Positions 11,223 through 20,537 of a DNA stretch of 64,000 nucleotides are shown here, in pieces. A program made the translations under genes and the position numbers. The stretch's first letter is position 1; every line of letters begins with the position of its first letter. Location of the stretch: contig CM037590.1 in NCBI GenBank assembly GCA_021018995.1, forward strand, positions 106,641,097 to 106,705,096. Direction: 5' to 3'. Origin of the DNA: Chloranthus sessilifolius. Lineage: Eukaryota > Streptophyta > Magnoliopsida > Chloranthales > Chloranthaceae. The notes beneath the pieces were generated by a model that was not told where the DNA came from, searched no databases, and saw only the letters and a program-made list of their open reading frames with translations.

Positions 11223-14200
11223 ATCTAGCTGCTAATGGGCTTAAGAATTCAATCTAATCCATCAGATCAGCAGATGTGAAAGAGGATCTATTTGGTAATC
11301 TTGTGCCTCGCCCTTTTACGGTGAGATTTTCATTCAACCCAAGTTTTTTGGATACCATTCTTTCAATGCAAGGCATTTTTATTCTGTTTTTTCTGTTATC
11401 ATTCTCTGTAGTAGATCTCTTTTCTTAATTTAAGGTTTTCTTGTTTGAAAGAAAGAATTCTGCATATTTGATCCTTTTTTTTTATGGAAGCAGATTCTAT
11501 ACAATGAACAAAATAAATAGTTAGATATGCTTTAAGGTTATAATACCTGCCCTGTATTTCCAACAGATTTGAAGAAGTTTTGTAAGTCGCTCAAAGATCA
11601 AGCTCACTTCATAGTTAGATATGCTAATCGAGTCTTGGTCCTCTGTGGAGGGATGTGATTTACATCCATTTAAGGCTATTGGCCAAAATCTTAATGTAAT
11701 TATTCAAACCATTGAAATTATTAACCTTTCAATGTACATGCTTTCTAATTGAAAGGTGGAATCTACTGAAAAATTGTGAGATATTTAGAGAATTACCCCA
11801 AGAGTATGGTCTTGACCCTACATTAGTTATTTGGTGAAACGGAAATGTGCCTGAAAATAGGTTGGTTATCTGATTAAATGTCAAGAAGATAACTACATCT
11901 GGAGATGCTATTTGACCAAGATGACGTCCATCAACAGTTTACAAAGTGATGAATGGAGACAATCAGACCATGTAGCAATGTGAGGGTCCGTCGAGAGACT
12001 AAGAAACACTAAACCAGTGACTAGAAGGGAGTCCTTTGTACTGCTGATACAACTTGAGAGCTCTCAAAATCTCTAAAGATGCACAAAAAACACATCACAT
12101 GGGATGCCCGGTCACCACACTGCACGTCAAATCACCCATCTAAGCAACTTGTTGGCCTATTTGTTTGCTTCTTTAAGAACATGCGAGGTGACTGACGATG
12201 ATTGACACAAATCTGCAATTTCATAAAGACACTGACAAGCCACCATGGATTACCTGTACCAGTGATTCCACCTCCACACAAGCAGGACCACTAGAAGCTG
12301 GAGAAAAAGGATGGATTAAAATCTACACAAAGGATAGGATCGTAAAAGTGGCTGATAATGAGTTAGCATATTTTTAGCCTCTAAATGCTAAAATTACTTG
12401 TTCTAAAAAACATGTTTTAAACTTTTGTAATAATGATAATTTGATGGTTATTTTACCTCTTAAGGTTCCATATTTATATTTTATTTGCAAACATTATTGC
12501 TCGAAATCTTATCGAGGCATTTTTTCCAGACTTTTTTCCAGTCCATGCAAGAAAACCAGACTTTTTTCCAGACTTTTTTCCAATCCAATTGATGGGTAAA
12601 GCTAACGATGTCGTTTTTCTTACCAGGGGTATTAGATACACTCTCTCTCTATGATATCAACTCAATAATTGGAAGGAGAGAAATTGAACGTACTATGAAC
12701 TTAGTGTGCATTTTATATCTATCAATCTTTAAATGGTTGGAAATTAAATGATACTCATATATGGATGTCTTTCAATAGATTTTTTTTCAAAGGGCAGCCT
12801 TACCTCTTTTCTTTTTCCAATCCTTCTCTCTCCCCATATTTTTTGCAGCAACAAAGAGCAGCAAATGTTCTTTTCTACTCTTTCAATCCGGTATGTGTAT
12901 GTACCAAATGGTATTTTCTGGTTCTGGTAATGTACTAGCCAATGCAATGCATTTTTATTAAGTTTTCTTTGTAGCAGTTGCTACATTGCAGGTACCTACC
13001 ATATCAATACATACCACCTGGCCCTCATAAATAACATGTCATGGTTACCTCAGTATAGATATGCGAATCAAGTATAGAAAGGAAAGGTGCATTAGATTGT
13101 CTAAACCTTGAAATCTTAGGCTAGGTATACAGGAAGGATTCTTTAAATTTTAATTCTAGCTTTGCTTTATTCTACATGTCTAGATTCTATTTACTTGTAG
13201 GTTCACTTCAGTAAGAAGTTTTAATGTTAGATTTATTTTTAGGCTCGAGATCGTCATCGTCCCATCGATTCAATTTATAGCAGTTTCTCAATTTATTAGA
13301 GAGTGCATTGTTCCTTTTTCGGTTAATTTTTCAATTGCTGCACTTTTAATCAACATTTGTCTTGTTATCACACGTCTTTATTCTGATTTTGGAGAAAAAA
13401 TATTTATCACACATCTTTATTCTGATTTTGTTACTACTGAAATTCTACTTACTTCACTTCGATTGTCCAATTCAATTATTTATATACCACTTATGTCAGT
13501 TGTCTAGCATGTGTTTCAAAAGGAGAAATTCAACTGGCTGAAGTAAGAATGCCAAATTTGTGTACGAGTGTGTTTTTGTGTGTGTGTGTGTGTGTGTGCG
13601 CGCACGTTTCTGATGGTCTATTTTGTAGTACATATTCTGCCCTAGAAGTCAACTTTCTTATAGTGGATTAGTCGGTCTCATATGAAAAAATATTGCAATG
13701 GCAAAAAATTTGTGAACCATTGATTTTGTGGTTGATTGATCGGTCTTATAGCAGCAGCAGGTGCACTAGACTACTAAGATAGTGTCTTTAATCTAAACGT
13801 CTATTCATTTCAGAAGTTTGGATTTTGACGTGCAAAATGACAGTCGATCTCTATGTTTATGTTGCGAACTGAAAATTTTATCTGTCTAAATTTTCTTTTT
13901 TATTATTATCTTGTGAACAAAGGTCATCTTGGAAAATAGTATGCAGTGATTAGTTTTCAATTTTTATTATTTGATTAATGATGTTCTCCTTTTGATTTCA
14001 GGCGAAGCTTTCCGATTTGAAGCTCACCTCAAACGGATCACTAGGGGTCGGGGACACTTGGTAGGAGACGCGAAGCAAATTTATTTATTTTTTTCTTTTA
14101 TTTTAAAAATGGGCCATGGGGTCCTTGTATTGTTAATTCTTTCTTTTCTTCTTTTTGTTTGAATAAAATGATTGGGCATTTAGAGTTTAAAATGTTTGGC

Positions 14201-14529
14201 TGATTTGAAAGGTTGGATCAAAGGTTGAGATGCAACCTTTTGTTTGAATAAAAGAATTAGGCATCTATTTTTTTTATTAATGACATTGAATGATTTGAAT
14301 TTGAGTTGAATGGATTTGTTTAAATATGAGATTAATAGTTTTTTTTCTTTATATAATTTTTTTTAAAGCATTAAAAAAAAAAATAAATTAATTGTATAAA
14401 AAAAAAAGCATTAAAAAATTGCGTTAAAAAAAAAGCATAAAAAAATTATTATTTACAAAAAAATTACATAAAAAATCGTCGACGTAATTTTTTTTTTTTT
14501 TTTAAATAGTATTTTTTTTAAAAAAATTT
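11223..14529. other. CACTA interior, no recognisable gene
   Basis: T-rich, intron-like DNA. Short exon-like pieces bounded by splice consensus occur, for example DVKEDLFGNLVPRPFT before a GTGAG near 11330, and KLSDLKLTSNGSLGVGDTW after TTTCAG near 14003. I cannot assign either to a family. A (GT)n run lies near 13574-13599. Confidence 0.4.
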
Positions 14530-14758
14530 GCATAAAAGAAGCACTGTTAAAAGCAGTAATTTTTTTCATGACTGTTAAGAGCAGTAGTTGTTGAAGTTCA
14601 TAAATCACTGTCTTCTATAGTGGTAAGAAAAAAATCACTGCTTTTTTTACAACTATTTAGGGCAGTGGTTTTTTTGAAAAAAACCACTGTCAAAGACAGT
14701 GATTTTAAAAAAAAATTATTGTTTAAGGCAGTGATTTTTTTGGCTTTTTTACTTAGTG
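14530..14758 (-). repeat. CACTA right terminus with subterminal repeats
   Basis: Six or more GCAGTGATTTTTT, GCAGTGGTTTTTT and inverse AAACCACTGTC motifs lead to the terminal TTTTACTTAGTG. The same motif family is seen at the left ends at 3300 and 8187. Confidence 0.75.
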
Positions 14759-14966
14759 TTGGATCTAATTGGGTCATTCTTTCTGGGGAACGAGGGGAAC
14801 CCAGAAAAAATGCATACCAACAACATCGAGACGTACTGTTCAAAGGTCAAAATTTTTTTGAAACATTAAAAAAAGAGTGTAGTGTGAAATGGCAAAAAAA
14901 ACAAAAAAAAAAGAAGGTATAACCTTGAGGTTTAATCCTAGCTATCCATTAAGATAATGAAGTGCA
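14759..14966. other. Spacer between CACTA unit and MULE-1
   Basis: About 200 bp with runs of A and no recognised feature. It begins with the TTG trinucleotide flanking the CACTA unit. Confidence 0.5.
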
Positions 14967-14975
14967 AAGTAAAAA
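14967..14975. repeat. Target-site duplication of MULE-1, left copy
   Basis: AAGTAAAAA, identical to the copy at 24163-24171. Confidence 0.93.
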
Positions 14976-15073
14976 GGGAAATTTACCTTACCGACCTTGT
15001 CAGATGTACCTTTTACTGCAGAGACCCTATAGTTTCACCTTTACCCGAATCGACCCGCTGTGCGCCGAACCAT
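14976..15073 (+). repeat. MULE-1 left terminal inverted repeat
   Basis: Starts GGGAAATTTACCTTACC and contains 'cctatagtttcaccttta' and 'cgacccgctg'. It is the inverse of 24065-24162. In MULEs these repeats act as transposase-binding sites and promoters. Confidence 0.93.
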
Positions 15074-15364
15074 CTACTGCCTTTAGAAAATACCGGATTT
15101 ACCCCCAATGTAATAAATAGCCGCCTTCACCAAACCCTACACTGTTTACCTTTTTACTTTTCTACTTTTTCATTCGAAGTCGGTGGAGAGGCGGTCGACA
15201 GTCGCTAGCATTCCGTTCTTCAATCCTCAAGCTACCAGACCTGTAAGTAGCTAGTAAATAATTAATTTTTGTTAATTTTTTTCTTCCTCTTTCGTCGGTG
15301 CACATTTTGAAGTAAATTTTATCGTTATCGATTGTCTATACAATCGATAACGATTTTGCCAACA

Positions 15365-15713
15365 TTTTCTTTTTCGTCCCAAAGGATCTGAAGAGGATCT
15401 AATTCTGGTGGGTCGTTTGACATTGGGAAATATGAATGTAGGGATAATGATGATTCATTTCATTTTGCTGCTGATGGTGGAAAATCATTTGCTGGTGATG
15501 GTTAGGGATAATAACGAAAGCGATTGCATATATATGCAATCGCTATTGATTGTATATGCAATCGCTTTCATTATTATCCCTAACCATCACCAGCAAATGA
15601 TTTTCCACCATCAACAGCAAATGAATCATCTTTATTATCCCAGTGGTGGTGGTGGGGAGGACCCACCACCACCACTAGAATTAAATCCTCTTCAGTTCCT
15701 TTGGGACGAAAAC
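15365..15713. repeat. ~350-bp foldback (two ~165-bp inverted arms)
   Basis: The left arm from 'ttcgtcccaaaggatctgaa' (15370) through 'ggttagggataataacg' (15511) is repeated in inverse as 'cattattatccctaacc' (15569) through 'cagttcctttgggacgaa' (15709), centred near 15542. The centre is a pair of GCGATTGCATATA palindromes. The arms match at most positions with small indels. The right arm is the likely coding copy (LYYPSGGGGED...LNPLQFLWDENDE), so part of the first exon has been duplicated head to head. Transcribed, this would give a long RNA hairpin. Confidence 0.9.
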
Positions 15714-16866
15714 GATGAAGTAATGAAAATTTTGGCGAAGGAAGAAAAGAATAAGAAAAAGAAGAAAAAAGGGAAAAAATTGGACAATTGTATATACTAT
15801 CGATTGTTAATGCGATCGACGTCGATTGATTCAACAATCGATGCCGATTCCCTAAACAATCGTCATCGATTGGGTACACAATCGGGAATGATCGCATTAC
15901 CAATCGGTAACGATTGTTTACACAATCGTCATCGATTGTTGAATCAATCAATGACGATTGTGTACACAATCGATGACGATTGTTTAGGGAATCGGCGAGT
16001 TTTTTTATCTAGCCTGATTATAAACATTCTCTTTCAATTTTATTACAGTTCATATACAGAAGCCAGCAAAATGGTTGTATAACGTGTTCTTGGCAAATGT
16101 TCTCCTGCTGGCATTTCGAAGATCTTCGAAGACGCTAGCCCGCAGCGGAAGGAGATGCTAAGTGCATCAATTTTTGGAGGAATATTCCAAATGCCAAAGG
16201 GTGTTAGTTTTGTTGGAGATGTTGTGGATGCCATGTTAAGTTTTTGGGTTGAGAAGAACCACTTCCGAATCGGGAGGAGAGATGTCTATCTTCGGGAGAT
16301 GGACGTTTCCTTAATTCTGGGCCTTGTAGTTGTTGAACCCCAAGAGCATTCCCCTTCCTTTAAAGCACCTGAAGTGGAAACAATTCGATACAAATATTTT
16401 CGGGGACTAGCGCCCTGGAAAATTGGCTCTTCTTTTTGTTAGTGGATTGAGGCTAGCGCAAAGTGATGAAGACTTCATCAAATTGGCTCTTCTTTTTGTT
16501 CTATGTACATTCCTTTTTCACAGGTCCCATCTTCAATTGTCGGAAGCCCACATTGAACTCGTCGATGACGTGGAAAATTTCAAAAAAACCCCATGGGGTC
16601 TCTACATCTTCAAAGACATGCTAGAGTATATAGAGAAGGGCATGGAAAATAGAAAGACAGCCGACAACGATAAAGCCCTTAAGCCATATAATATTTATGG
16701 CTGTATGTGTGTACTTCAGTGGTGGGCCTATGAGATGCTGCCTGACATCTCACCTCAAAGAACGTCAATGCTAAACCCTTTCCCCCGATTGTTGAAGTGG
16801 GCAGAGAAGCCCCAAACGAGGAATAAAGGCTACACTCTTGCGAAGATGGTCGACAGCAAGGTATGA
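15408..16866 (+). pseudogene. MULE-1 plus-strand gene, 5' part: PMD/DUF1985-like region
   Basis: The N-terminal exon around 15610-15780 encodes an acidic/Lys-rich segment (DENDEVMKILAKEEKNKKKK). After an array-bearing intron and an acceptor near 16048, a second exon runs to a donor at 16860/16861. It reads RVLGKCSPAG, IFGGIFQMPKG, SFWVEKNHFRIGRRDVYL and MDVSLILGL, then SDEDFIKLALLFVLCTFLFH, and ends PRLLKWAEKP. This layout (a Trp-Val/FRIGRR block, then DVSLILGL, then an FVLCTFLF helix and a C-terminal PRLLxW) fits the plant mobile-domain/DUF1985-like N-terminal regions of MULE-encoded ULP1 proteins. The two overlapping frames at 16423-16440 coincide with a direct repeat of 'ttggctcttctttttgtt', so there is a small frame-breaking duplication. 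Its function is unknown; related proteins include MULE-encoded anti-silencing factors. Confidence 0.6.
15795..15990. repeat. 22-bp palindromic array, MULE-1 intron 1
   Basis: Seven to nine head-to-tail units, mostly 22 bp, with consensus CAATCGNNNNCGATTGNNTANA, e.g. CAATCGGTAACGATTG. It lies between the first coding exon and the PMD-like exon. Confidence 0.9.
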
Positions 16867-16937
16867 CGTCATTTTAACTAATTCAAATATGTAAAGGTAA
16901 ACTTGTAACAACATTAAAGAGTAATATGAAGGATCCC

Positions 16938-17105
16938 GATTACCAAATCAATCGATATCGATTGCCTACGTAGTCGGAAACGATTGATTAAGCAATCGCT
17001 ATCAACTACCTACACAATCGGGATTGACTACCTACACAATCGGGACCGATTACCTACACAATCGGGATCGATTACCTACACAATCGGGATCAACTGTAAA
17101 TAGAA
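16938..17105. repeat. 22-bp palindromic array, MULE-1 intron 2
   Basis: Seven consecutive 22-bp units of the type ACAATCGGGATCGATTACCT, in the intron between the PMD-like and coiled-coil exons. The intron-specific variant is the CGGGA core with a 'cctac' linker. Confidence 0.9.
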
Positions 17106-17204
17106 TCAGTTTCCACTCTTTAAGCAGTCTTTAATTTAGAGTGATTTTTCAATTTCTGTAAATTTTTCTATGTTATTTTACAACCTGTCTTTTTTCGTAA
17201 CAGA

Positions 17205-17793
17205 TTAACGCTCCCCTCGAACCCGTTACCTTCTAGTTGGACATACCACTCATAAGGGATTATCAGCAGGTTTTAAAGGCTGTTGGGGGGGAAATTGCGG
17301 GGAAGAGGAAAGAGGTTAAGGAGGTCAAGAAAGCTGTGGAAGTTGATCTTCGGTCCAAGAAAAAAAGAAATATTCCTCTCAAAGAAATTGAAGAGGAAGA
17401 ATTTGAGGATGAAGCAACGTCTGACGAAGGCTCTTCGTTAGATGAGGTCCAAGGCCAATTAGACCGGCCTAAAAGGGTCGCCTCGAAGACAACCAGCAAT
17501 ACACCATCCTCCTCTAATCAAGAGTTGTTGAGGAGGATTGATGCTTTGGAGATGGATAACTTGAAACTCAACCAAAAAGCCAGTAATTTGGAAGAGTTAG
17601 TTAACCAATTGGTGGAAGGGAATAAGCGACTGGTGGAGGAGAATATGCTCCTCCGGACACAATGCAACTCCTTTGAAGAACGGCTCACTTCAAGGGATGT
17701 TCAATTGTAAACGGCGGATCACTTCAACAAGTTGATCCGAAAAGAGCAAGGAAAAATTATAGAACTCCTTCAAACGATAATGGAGGTGACACC
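17205..17793 (+). pseudogene. MULE-1 plus-strand gene, middle exon: basic/acidic region and coiled coil
   Basis: After the acceptor CGTAACAG the frame reads INAPLEPVTF, a TAG stop, then LDIPLIRDYQQVLKAVG, the Lys-rich KRKEVKEVKKAVEVDLRSKK, an acidic patch (EIEEEEFEDEATSDEG) and a heptad-rich coiled coil (NQELLRRIDALEMDNLKL, LEELVNQLVEGNKRLVEE). A second stop (TAA at 17708-17710) is followed in frame by HFNKLIRKEQGKIIELLQ and a donor near 17793. Basic and acidic stretches suggest a nuclear protein. Both stops interrupt otherwise continuous coding sequence, so the gene is decayed, unless the second lies in a spliced-out part. Confidence 0.55.
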
Positions 17794-17844
17794 CAAGGTA
17801 TGATTGGCAGTGTAGTCTGCTTTAATTTGATTTTTTATTTATTC

Positions 17845-18080
17845 GATTGTTTACCGATCGTATTTACAATCGATAATGATTGCATATACAATCGATACCG
17901 ATCGTATGTACAATCGGTAACCATTGCATTTACAATCAATATCGATTGCATTTACAATCGATACCAATTGCATTTACAATTGATATCAATCGCATTCACA
18001 ATCGATACCGATAGTATGTGCAATCGGTACTGCTTGTAAATGCAATCGTTAGGCGATCGGTACCGAATGTAAATACGATT
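17845..18080. repeat. 22-bp palindromic array, MULE-1 intron 3
   Basis: Nine to ten 22-bp units such as ACAATCGATACCGATCGTAT and ACAATCAATATCGATTGCAT. The linker variant is 'gcattt' or 'gtatgt'. Confidence 0.9.
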
Positions 18081-18147
18081 TATATTATTTTTAGAAGTCA
18101 TTCTGTTCTCTGTTTTCTTATTTATCAAATTTATGTCTTTCGATGTT

Positions 18148-18530
18148 CAGGATGGTGCTGTTTCAAAGTTGCTATCTGAAGTGTCTCTCGCTGCCGATAT
18201 TGGACCAGAACCTGCTGGTCCAGTCGACCAGGGATCAGCAGATGTGGCACCAGCTCCTCCCGCCCAAGAGGATTTGGCAGCAGCTGATAACCAATCCCAC
18301 GATGATGATGATAAGGGTGGTCCGACAGTTGATGAGCAATCCGAGCAGCCAGTAGATGCTCGCCTGAGGCCTAGGATTAAAGTTAAACAAGTTGCCTCGA
18401 AGTCTAGGACATTAAAGAAGCAGGCGATAAAAAAACTGCCAACAGTGACGATGCCCCCTCCTATGGAGGAGCTGACAGATGAGCAGAGGTTCATGAATGC
18501 CATCTAGACAGCTCCCGAAAAGGATGCCGA
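18148..18530 (+). pseudogene. MULE-1 plus-strand gene, Pro/Asp-rich linker exon
   Basis: After the acceptor GATGTTCAG the frame encodes DGAVSKLLSEVSLAADIGPE, a Pro/Ala/Asp-rich low-complexity segment, then KVKQVASKSRTLKKQAIKKL (basic, nuclear-signal-like) and PPPMEELTDEQRFMNAI. One TAG stop at 18505-18507 precedes APEKDAE and a donor. Low-complexity linkers between the N-terminal domain and the protease are usual in MULE ULP1 proteins. Identification rests on position between the coiled-coil exon and the protease exons. Confidence 0.55.
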
Positions 18531-18817
18531 GTAAGTTACATATATTACGAATTTGTCCTTTTTTCTAGTGATAGTAACAACTTAGTTACTTCATTTTGAA
18601 TTAAAACTTGGCCGTTATGTTTCATACAGCATCTACGTAAGCTCCGTGGGTGATTATACACTCCGGATGCATACGTTCAAATGTCTGGAAGGCACGACAT
18701 ACTTAGACAATCTTGTAAGTAACGAAATCTCTCATATTAAATTTAAAAAGTTATTTTCTTTTCAAGTTTTCTAAAAGTAACGACTGATTTGGAAAGGGAA
18801 CGATGGCCCAGATAGAC

Positions 18818-18958
18818 AAAATCGATTGTTTACACAATCGATGACGATTGTGTACACAGTCGATGCCGCCTCTCTACGCAATCGCTAACGATTGTCTGAG
18901 CAGTCGATACCGATTAGCTAGACAATCATTACCGATTGTCTGAACAGTCGATAACGAC
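18818..18958. repeat. 22-bp palindromic array, MULE-1 ULP1 intron
   Basis: About six units, CAATCGATGACGATTGTGTA and relatives, in the intron between exons 18630-18714 and 18991-19275. Confidence 0.88.
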
Positions 18959-19524
18959 TCCGCATTTACTGAAATTTGTTATCTTTTCAGATCATGGGAG
19001 TCTATCTAAGACTTTTGGAAGTCATGGATGACGCTGCTCATCCTGAACTTCGTGATAAGTTCTTTCTGATGAGCCCCACCGGTTTGTCATATATCGGCAT
19101 GAATTATAACGATTTCAGATTCTTTGTTGAAACTGAAAAACTCAACCAAAAACCGATGGCCACGCAAATTGAACGGTGGGCTGCTCTAAAGGAAGAAACC
19201 AACCCAGGTAAGAAGATGCTCCAAAACTTCTTCTTCAATAGGTGGAGGAATCTGTGGGCTCACCAATGCAACACGGTACATTACGCTCTCTGCAAACTTT
19301 GTTCATAATTTCCACCATAGTGTCCTCTAATATATTATATTATTCATTTCAGATATTTGTCCCAGTCCATAGCCGCTCCTTTGCATTGGGCCCTTGCTAT
19401 CGTTAAGGTTTTAGAACGATCGGTAATGATCGTTGATCTAATTTTGGATAGGCCCTCGAAGGACAAGTATCCCCTACAAATAAACATACTGGTAAGAATC
19501 GTCCACACCTTCAAAATTGTCTAA

Positions 19525-19730
19525 ACAATCGCTAACAATTGATTATACAATCAGTAACGATTGATTATACAATCGCTAGCGATTGCCAAAACGATTGACA
19601 ACGATTGATTATACGATCGACAACGATTGATTATACAATCGACAACGATTGATTATACAATCGCTAACGATAGATTACATGATCGACAACGATTGATTAT
19701 ACAATCACTGTCGATCATTTGGGCAATTGA
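19525..19730. repeat. 22-bp palindromic array, MULE-1 last intron
   Basis: Eight to nine units of 22 bp with consensus CAATCGACAACGATTGATTA, in the intron separating the exon with the catalytic His and Asp from the Cys exon. Confidence 0.9.
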
Positions 19731-20120
19731 TCACATATATTTCTTGATATTTTTTCTGCTTAAGTAGCTTATCTTATCAAACATTATCTGACATTAAACT
19801 TTTCTAAACAGACCAAATATCTTCCCGCTATTTTACATGTACACGGAGACTCCATTGCATTGGAAGCTGCGACTTATCCGTGGTCAAGTTCTGATTGCAA
19901 GGTCAAATCCGTGCCCCGACAGAGCAATGGTTGGGACTGTGGGGTATTTGTTTTGAAGTACATAGAGTACTTCATCTTGGGAAAGAAATTCGACTTCAGC
20001 CAAGGCAATATGAGTCAGATCAGGGCAAAAATTGGACAAGCACTCGCTAAATTTACTGCCGATGGAGAAGTCGAGAGAGCTATGGATGAAGAACCTACTA
20101 CTGATGCAGTAGCATCCTAG

Positions 20121-20537
20121 TTTATTTCTAACGTTAAAATTATATTAACTTGAAAGATTATTTGTAAATGAAAATTTTATATTTTAAGTGTAAAACAATC
20201 ATGTTTTTTTTAATTTATAATATAAAGTATGTAAAAATTTTATATGGGCTACTTAACATTAGGTGGAGGAAGCAATCGATGTCGATTGATTATGCTATCG
20301 ACATTGATTGCAGAAGCAATCGACTTCGATTGCAGAAGCAATCGATATTGACTGTCTACGTTTGAAAATTTTTAAGAGTACACAAATCTTGCCTTAAATT
20401 CAAAAATCAGGTTGGATACAACCCCAATGGAGTTACAATTCAAACCCAATTCTTACCAGGGCTATCTATCAACACTTCTTTACATTTTTAGGGGAATTTA
20501 CATCTAGTGGGAAATTTAGCTGACTTCTTGTACTGTA
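20121..20537. other. Space between convergent MULE-1 genes, with a short palindromic cluster
   Basis: About 400 bp with no coding signal lie between the two stop codons. At 20270-20352 there are four units of the CAATCGATGTCGATTG type. The rest is AT-rich and probably carries both polyadenylation regions. Confidence 0.6.

Larger units (their letters stand above)
3300..14758 (+). mobile_element. CACTA-like transposon unit carrying gene fragments
   Basis: The left end reads CACTACGTGAAAATG and the right end TTTTTTACTTAGTG, which are CACTA-superfamily termini. The flanking trinucleotide is TTG on both sides (3297-3299 and 14759-14761), as expected for a 3-bp target duplication. Both ends carry subterminal CCACTGC/GCAGTGG repeats. 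No transposase is recognisable. The interior holds fragments resembling a homocysteine S-methyltransferase exon and a PP2C exon, a MITE and a solo LTR. An alternative left end at 8187 matches the right terminus better over 29 bases (24 against 20) but is flanked by GTG. The true unit could therefore be 8187-14758, or two nested elements sharing one visible right end. Confidence 0.55.
18630..20120 (+). pseudogene. ULP1-like (C48) cysteine protease, 3' exons of MULE-1 plus-strand gene
   Basis: Four exons with GT-AG borders are visible: 18630-18714, 18991-19275, 19353-19491 and 19812-20120. Family signatures run in order: CLEGTTYLDNL (start of the ULP1 fold), RWRNLWAHQCNT, the catalytic His in LHWALAIVKVLE (CAT at 19384), the catalytic Asp in VMIVDLILD (19435), then Gln and Cys in VPRQSNGWDCGVFVLKYIEY (TGT at 19938). 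C48 proteases remove or process SUMO in the nucleus. The full triad is encoded. However, exon 19353-19491 has a frame change between IFVPVHS and LHWALAI, so the present copy would not give an intact enzyme. The gene ends DAVAS at a TAG, about 420 bp from the convergent end of mudrA. Confidence 0.82.

Noticed and set aside
15580-15969. 129-codon minus-strand ORF overlapping the plus-strand MULE gene
   Set aside because: It is open only because the foldback and palindromic units read alike on both strands.
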